NCBI GenBank assembly: GCA_037137455.1
Contig: JBAXKG010000080.1
Span: 1-9,656 of the forward strand
Length of the DNA stretch: 9,656 bases
DNA from: CAIVAT01 sp037137455
GTDB taxonomy: Bacteria > Bacteroidota > Bacteroidia > Bacteroidales > FEN-979
Reading direction: 5' to 3'
Shown: positions 6,704 through 9,656 of the stretch, in pieces
How positions within the stretch are numbered: the first letter of the stretch is position 1
How the letters are laid out: each line of letters begins with the position of its first letter
Notes under the pieces: generated by a model
Told to the model about the DNA's origin: nothing
Database searches by the model: none
Seen by the model: the letters and a program-made list of their open reading frames with translations, nothing else
Position numbers and translations under genes: made by a program

Positions 6704-7726
6704 CTATTTTCTGTAAAATTTTGCCAGGTTAAGCTGAGAGAATTTCCTTTTGCCTTTTAAATAATATTCAATCACGATATTTTTTCCATAGACATCTTTC
6801 ATAGAGCCATGTTTTAACGCTTTGCGTTTTTGCTTTATTTTCCTGAACGACCGGTAGAAACTCATATGTGCACGAGTTACAGCCCAGAAGTCCTGGAAAC
6901 CTGCCTGGAATAGAAATTTCAAGGCAGCAATACCATCGAGAAGTAACCTCACGAAAAAAACCATGAAAAGGCGGTTTTCGGGTAGGTTTTTATAAAGAAG
7001 GAAGGAGTTGTTCCTGAAATTGAGGTAGGTTTTTCTCCACGATACCTTAGGTAAAGTACCACCGCCAATATGAAAAACGGTAGAGTAGGGGCAATACATG
7101 ATCTTATATCCGTTATTCTTGAGGCGCCAGCAAAAATCAATCTCCTCCATATGGGCAAAAAAATCATCATCCAGTCCACCCATCTGATGAAATAACTTTG
7201 CCTTCACAAACATGCAAGCGCCAGTAGCCCAGAATATTTCACTAATTTCATCGTATTGCCCGTGATCTTCTTCAATTGACAAGAAAATCCTTCCCCGGCA
7301 AAACGGGTATCCGTATTTATCGATGAATCCCCCGGCTGCTCCTGCATATTCGAATTTCTTCGGTTCATGAAACGAACGGATTTTCGGCTGACAGGCGGCA
7401 ATCATATTATCCTGCTCCATCAATTCAATTACCGGCGAAATCCAGTTTTCGGTAACTTCAATATCTGAATTCAGCAGAATGTAATAATCTGCCTCCACCT
7501 GCTTCAGCGCAAGATTATAGCCCCTGGCAAAACCGCCGTTACTATAATTCTGAATGATACGTACATCAGGGTATGTCGATTTTAAAAATGAAACTGAATC
7601 ATCAGACGAAGCATTATCGGCGACAATGATTTCTGCCTCATCCTTGCTGAATTGAATCAAAGTAGGCAGAAATTGCTCAAGGTATTTCCTGCCATTCCAA
7701 TTCAAAATGATTACAGCAATACGCAT
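6704..7726 (-). CDS. Family 2 glycosyltransferase (WbbL/rhamnosyltransferase-like)
   Basis: This inverting GT-A glycosyltransferase of 340 residues starts at the ATG at 7726 (RIAVIILNWNG); the TTG one codon upstream gives a longer frame but is a poorer start. Family 2 signatures are NWNG at 9-12, the nucleotide-sugar pocket VADNASSDDS at 35-44, SNGGFARGYN at 62-71, the metal-binding LLNSD at 84-88, CRGR at 143-146, WATGACMFV at 166-174 and GGLDDDFFAHMEEIDFCWR at 183-201 with the acceptor-activating acidic pair E194/E195 and D197. A hydrophobic stretch (RLFMVFFVRLLLDGIAALKFLF, roughly residues 248-270) and a basic C-terminus suggest membrane attachment on the cytoplasmic face. Relatives add sugars to O-antigen, capsule or other surface glycans, but the donor and acceptor cannot be read from sequence. 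It is not inside a polysaccharide cluster here. Its stop lies six bases from that of aroQ. No clear promoter was found upstream. Confidence 0.93.
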   Translation of the reverse strand: MRIAVIILNWNGRKYLEQFLPTLIQFSKDEAEIIVADNASSDDSVSFLKSTYPDVRIIQNYSNGGFARGYNLALKQVEADYYILLNSDIEVTENWISPVIELMEQDNMIAACQPKIRSFHEPKKFEYAGAAGGFIDKYGYPFCRGRIFLSIEEDHGQYDEISEIFWATGACMFVKAKLFHQMGGLDDDFFAHMEEIDFCWRLKNNGYKIMYCPYSTVFHIGGGTLPKVSWRKTYLNFRNNSFLLYKNLPENRLFMVFFVRLLLDGIAALKFLFQAGFQDFWAVTRAHMSFYRSFRKIKQKRKALKHGSMKDVYGKNIVIEYYLKGKRKFSQLNLAKFYRK

Positions 7727-7735
7727 CAAAATAAA

Positions 7736-7749
7736 ATTTACGATTTACG
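7736..7749. repeat. Heptamer tandem repeat, left block (ATTTACG x2)
   Basis: ATTTACG occurs twice without a gap on the plus strand (7736-7742 and 7743-7749). Read on the minus strand this block gives ATTCGTA-AATCGTA-AAT, the same ATTCGT core as the middle block but in opposite orientation. It lies about ten bases upstream of the glycosyltransferase ATG. Confidence 0.6.
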
Positions 7750-7822
7750 AATAATTTCACTTATGTCCAAATCTTAAATGCCATGTGCCGACCTCGATGT
7801 CTCCCTTCACATGTCACTCACT

Positions 7823-7843
7823 ATTCGTCATTCGTTATTCGTC
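7823..7843. repeat. Heptamer tandem repeat, middle block (ATTCGTY x3)
   Basis: Three adjacent 7-base units, ATTCGTC, ATTCGTT and ATTCGTC, run from 7823 to 7843 on the plus strand. Their core is inverted relative to the left block, with 73 bases between the two blocks in which I see no gene. Function unknown; a remnant of a small palindromic element is one option, replication slippage another. Confidence 0.65.
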
Positions 7844-7877
7844 TTTTCAGCTGTAAAAATACAAATAAAGGGTTGGT

Positions 7878-7906
7878 AATTTTTAATTTTTAATTTTTAA
7901 TTAATT
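7878..7906. repeat. Heptamer AT repeat, right block (AATTTTT x3 plus AATTAATT)
   Basis: AATTTTT is repeated three times without interruption (7878-7898) and followed by AATTAATT (7899-7906), directly at the stop codon of the GWxTD gene. On that gene's own strand the run is A-rich, so it is not a U-tract for intrinsic termination. Confidence 0.65.
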
Positions 7907-9376
7907 GGGTAAATCCCAATAGTCCTGTTCCATATCTCCCCATGCACGGATGACTTGGGTATCCTGGATATCAAGTGTTGAATAGATACGGTTGCGCAGA
8001 TCAATTTTCCAGCGTAAATTATTGATTTCACCTGTTGCATCGGAGTGCAATAAAATGAAGTCGCTGGTGACCATATCAGGCGAATAAAACACAAACTTTC
8101 TGTTTCGCTGATTATTGTTCAAAGTGTAGTATTGCCAAATTTCGTAAGGATAATTACTTGGTTCACTATATTGCGTACTTCGGGTATTCGGTGGTCCATA
8201 TTCAAGGTAAACGCGACCCCTGTCGGTCTGGTAGCCCTTTTTAATCGGCGTTCCAAAATTCACCTGGACTTTCTTCACCTGTCCCTTGTAATAATTCCAA
8301 GCCATTTCAGGATTTTTCTGATCGCGCTCTGTCCACATACCATAGAAAAAACGTTGCATTGTAATCAGATCGGCTTTTTTTAATGATTCGCGAATAAATG
8401 ATTTCTCAAATCCGGTGGCGACAGGATAGGTGCTGTTTATAAATTCCCTGAGCGAATCGGCATTGGTAATTTTTTCGGCAAAGGTGTTGGCAATTTCAGT
8501 TGATGGAATATCATTCAATGTCATCTTTGCTTTTGGATTTATCCGTTGGAAAAATAATTTTTTTGAAGTAACCACTTCATTTTGCTGATTTCTGACTTCA
8601 ACAACGAGGTTATAGTTTCCCGAGGCCAGGTTGTCGATGGAAATTTCCGACAATAATACGTTAACGCCTTTTGGGTTCTCCTTTTTGATACGGGCATAAT
8701 CAGCCAGTTTCAAGTTGCTTTCGAACGATTCAATGTAGTATGACAACAGGAATTTTTGGTTTAAATCCATAATTTTATCCATATTGTACAACTCGCAATA
8801 AAAGGTCATTTTGGATTCATTTTCCGGAAAAAACGTATAGGTATATGGCACGAGGTCATATCCGCTTTTGGTCAGCTCTGAAATAGTGGCAGATTTTGAA
8901 TAGGATTTGACGAGCTCGAGGCTGGAAAAAGATGGTTTATCAGATGGAAAATCGATGGTCACGCTCTGTTCATAAGGGAGAGCAGGCGATGCTTTGTTTT
9001 TGTCGGCAAGTTGTATCTCAAAATCATATATTCCATTAGGGATAGGTATGCGTTGCTGGTCAACAAAATGAAAATTAGTATGGGTAGTATCTTCAATTTC
9101 AGAACTGTTCAGTTCATATTTCTTAAATGCCTTTATTTCATTACTCTGTTTGAATGTCATTAATACATTAACAGTTGCCTGGAATTTCCCGTTATCCTTC
9201 CGGATAAATTGTACACTGTTCCCGGCAATGGAGAGATATGTCTCGATATATGGCCCCTCCGGTGAGTTAAAGGTGGCATAGGTAAGAAATGCCCAAAGGT
9301 TCCTGGCCTGGCAATCAATTCCATAAATGGCCAGGAAAATAACGAACACGACAGAAAAAATCTTTTTCATATTCAT
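7901..9376 (-). CDS. Exported GWxTD-domain protein of unknown function
   Basis: The 491-residue protein begins with a signal peptide (MNMKKIFSVV, then FVIFLAIYG). The ATG at 9370 (third codon) is an equally good start and gives MKKIF. Cys22 in GIDCQ follows the hydrophobic core, but Asp at -1 makes it a poor lipobox, so ordinary secretion is favoured over lipidation. The middle (about 30-330) looks beta-rich, with short strand-turn patterns such as NGIYDFEIQL and SGNYNLVVEV, suggesting Ig-like folds. The C-terminal part carries the GWxTD hallmark: YGMWTERD with W348, R351 and D352, then G381-Y-Q-T-D-RGRVYLEYGPPN, then YPYEIWQYY and a beta-strand FVFY. The Trp that names the domain is Tyr382 here. 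GWxTD proteins occur in Bacteroidota and Acidobacteria, and I know of no assigned biochemical role. It has its own good promoter and no same-strand partner close by; the glycosyltransferase starts 174 bases downstream. Family assignment is firm, function unknown. Confidence 0.88.
   Translation of the reverse strand: MNMKKIFSVVFVIFLAIYGIDCQARNLWAFLTYATFNSPEGPYIETYLSIAGNSVQFIRKDNGKFQATVNVLMTFKQSNEIKAFKKYELNSSEIEDTTHTNFHFVDQQRIPIPNGIYDFEIQLADKNKASPALPYEQSVTIDFPSDKPSFSSLELVKSYSKSATISELTKSGYDLVPYTYTFFPENESKMTFYCELYNMDKIMDLNQKFLLSYYIESFESNLKLADYARIKKENPKGVNVLLSEISIDNLASGNYNLVVEVRNQQNEVVTSKKLFFQRINPKAKMTLNDIPSTEIANTFAEKITNADSLREFINSTYPVATGFEKSFIRESLKKADLITMQRFFYGMWTERDQKNPEMAWNYYKGQVKKVQVNFGTPIKKGYQTDRGRVYLEYGPPNTRSTQYSEPSNYPYEIWQYYTLNNNQRNRKFVFYSPDMVTSDFILLHSDATGEINNLRWKIDLRNRIYSTLDIQDTQVIRAWGDMEQDYWDLPN
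7904..7920 (-). other. Inverted repeat overlapping the GWxTD stop codon
   Basis: ATTGGG and CCCAAT form a perfect six-base stem around a five-base loop. On the gene strand the stem spans the last sense codons (GAT TTA CCC AAT) and is followed by TAATTAAAAATT rather than a T-run. It could help define the mRNA 3' end, but it does not meet the usual pattern of an intrinsic terminator. Confidence 0.35.
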
Positions 9377-9412
9377 GGATGTTTATATAATGAAGTTTAT
9401 TATTCTGATCTA

Positions 9413-9443
9413 CAAATATAAGAGTGGCAGGCTGAACTTGCAA
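9413..9443 (-). promoter_or_regulatory. Promoter of the GWxTD gene
   Basis: On the minus strand, TTG (9443-9441) is followed after 20 bases by TATATTTG (9420-9413), an exact TAnnTTTG. The centres of the two boxes are about 26 bases apart, the ideal -33/-7 distance of Bacteroidota. Transcription would start near 9409, giving an AT-rich leader of about 30 bases with no Shine-Dalgarno. Confidence 0.7.
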
Positions 9444-9505
9444 GGAAAATCGGTAAATCGTGCATATTTAGGGATGAAAGGGTAAGGGGAAAAGGCGCCA
9501 GGATT

Positions 9506-9535
9506 TTTGCAGTTTACAAATATTATGTACTTTTG
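9506..9535 (+). promoter_or_regulatory. Promoter of tRNA-Ser
   Basis: TTTG (9506-9509) is followed after 18 bases by TACTTTTG (9528-9535), exactly TAnnTTTG. Only five bases (CCCAC) lie between the -7 box and the first base of the mature tRNA, so the primary transcript should carry a 5' leader of about two bases or none. Confidence 0.7.
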
Positions 9536-9540
9536 CCCAC

Positions 9541-9625
9541 GGAGAGATGGCAGAGTGGTCGATTGCGGCGGTCTTGAAAACCGTTGAGGTGCAAGCCTCC
9601 GGGGGTTCGAATCCCTCTCTCTCCG
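9541..9625 (+). tRNA. tRNA-Ser, anticodon UGA
   Basis: The 85-base sequence folds as a class II tRNA. The acceptor stem GGAGAGA (9541-9547) pairs perfectly with TCTCTCC (9618-9624), and G9625 is the serine discriminator base. The anticodon arm GCGGT-CTTGAAA-ACCGT gives anticodon TGA, reading UCA and other UCN codons. The long variable arm GAGG...CCTC is the main identity element for seryl-tRNA synthetase. The T arm GGGGG-TTCGAAT-CCCTC has one G-T pair. CCA is not encoded (CAC follows), so it must be added after transcription. No tRNA neighbour is visible before the window ends. Confidence 0.97.
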
Positions 9626-9656
9626 CACATTTTGAATCATTTCCTTTTCGATAATC

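Noticed and set aside
6706..6719. ATTTT-CTGT-AAAAT inverted repeat just past the aroQ stop as a terminator.
   Set aside because: The stem is made only of A-T pairs and is five bases long, and it lies within the end of the glycosyltransferase gene; too weak to call.
7727..7729. TTG as an earlier start for the glycosyltransferase.
   Set aside because: An ATG follows immediately and family members begin with a short lead to the first beta-strand (xRIAVIILNWNG), so the TTG adds nothing.
9310..9313. Lipoprotein signal in the GWxTD protein (Cys22 in YGIDCQ).
   Set aside because: Asp immediately before the Cys does not fit a lipobox, which needs a small residue there.
9410..9640. A 76-codon open frame on the minus strand with an RERDSNPRR-type start.
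   Set aside because: It runs antisense through the tRNA-Ser gene and both promoters. Such frames are a classic false gene call over tRNA-Ser.
1..9656. Search for CRISPR arrays, insertion sequences, integrase or phage genes, toxin-antitoxin pairs and defence systems.
   Set aside because: No arrays, transposase motifs or defence domains were found. The tRNA-Ser at the right end could serve as an integration site, but no duplicated 3' end of the tRNA is present in the window.

Overview
The window looks like a chromosomal segment from a member of the Bacteroidota, probably a Bacteroidales-like lineage. The evidence is: several exact TAnnTTTG -7 boxes, the promoter signature of this phylum; weak or absent Shine-Dalgarno sequences; signal peptides ending in A/S-Q; a TonB-dependent receptor with an N-terminal CarboxypepD_reg-like domain; a GWxTD-domain protein; and a tRNA gene without encoded CCA. 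No phage, transposon, CRISPR or plasmid gene is visible, and gene content is mostly housekeeping plus envelope functions.

Layout, left to right. A leftward block holds the N-terminal part of an exported thioredoxin-like protein (1-214, cut by the window edge), smpB (271-711), and a two-domain M16 zinc protease (712-3534) whose stop codon directly abuts the smpB ATG. Upstream of these, also leftward, is a TonB-dependent outer-membrane receptor (3698-6118) whose leader carries a clear TPP (thiamine pyrophosphate) riboswitch (6131-6210). Divergent from the receptor is aroQ, type II 3-dehydroquinase (6275-6697, rightward). It converges with a family 2 glycosyltransferase (6704-7726, leftward), with six bases between the two stop codons. 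A GWxTD-domain exported protein (7901-9376, leftward) follows, and a tRNA-Ser(UGA) (9541-9625, rightward) lies at the right end.

How the parts work together. The receptor is best read as an importer of thiamine or a thiamine precursor across the outer membrane, switched off when cytoplasmic TPP is high. This rests on the riboswitch, not on the protein alone. The usual partners (inner-membrane PnuT, thiamine pyrophosphokinase) are not next to it here. The M16 protease, SmpB and thioredoxin-like genes are arranged like an operon, but no functional link between ribosome rescue and the two exported proteins can be shown from sequence. aroQ, the glycosyltransferase and the GWxTD gene appear to be independent units.

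The two non-coding gaps of about 160-175 bases (3535-3697 and 7727-7900) both hold short-period tandem repeats with cores in inverted orientation: 10-base units in the first, 7-base units in the second. They are the least explained structure in the window. I do not see a wholly new multi-gene system. The strongest regulatory story is the thiamine riboswitch-receptor unit with its very short distance to the start codon.
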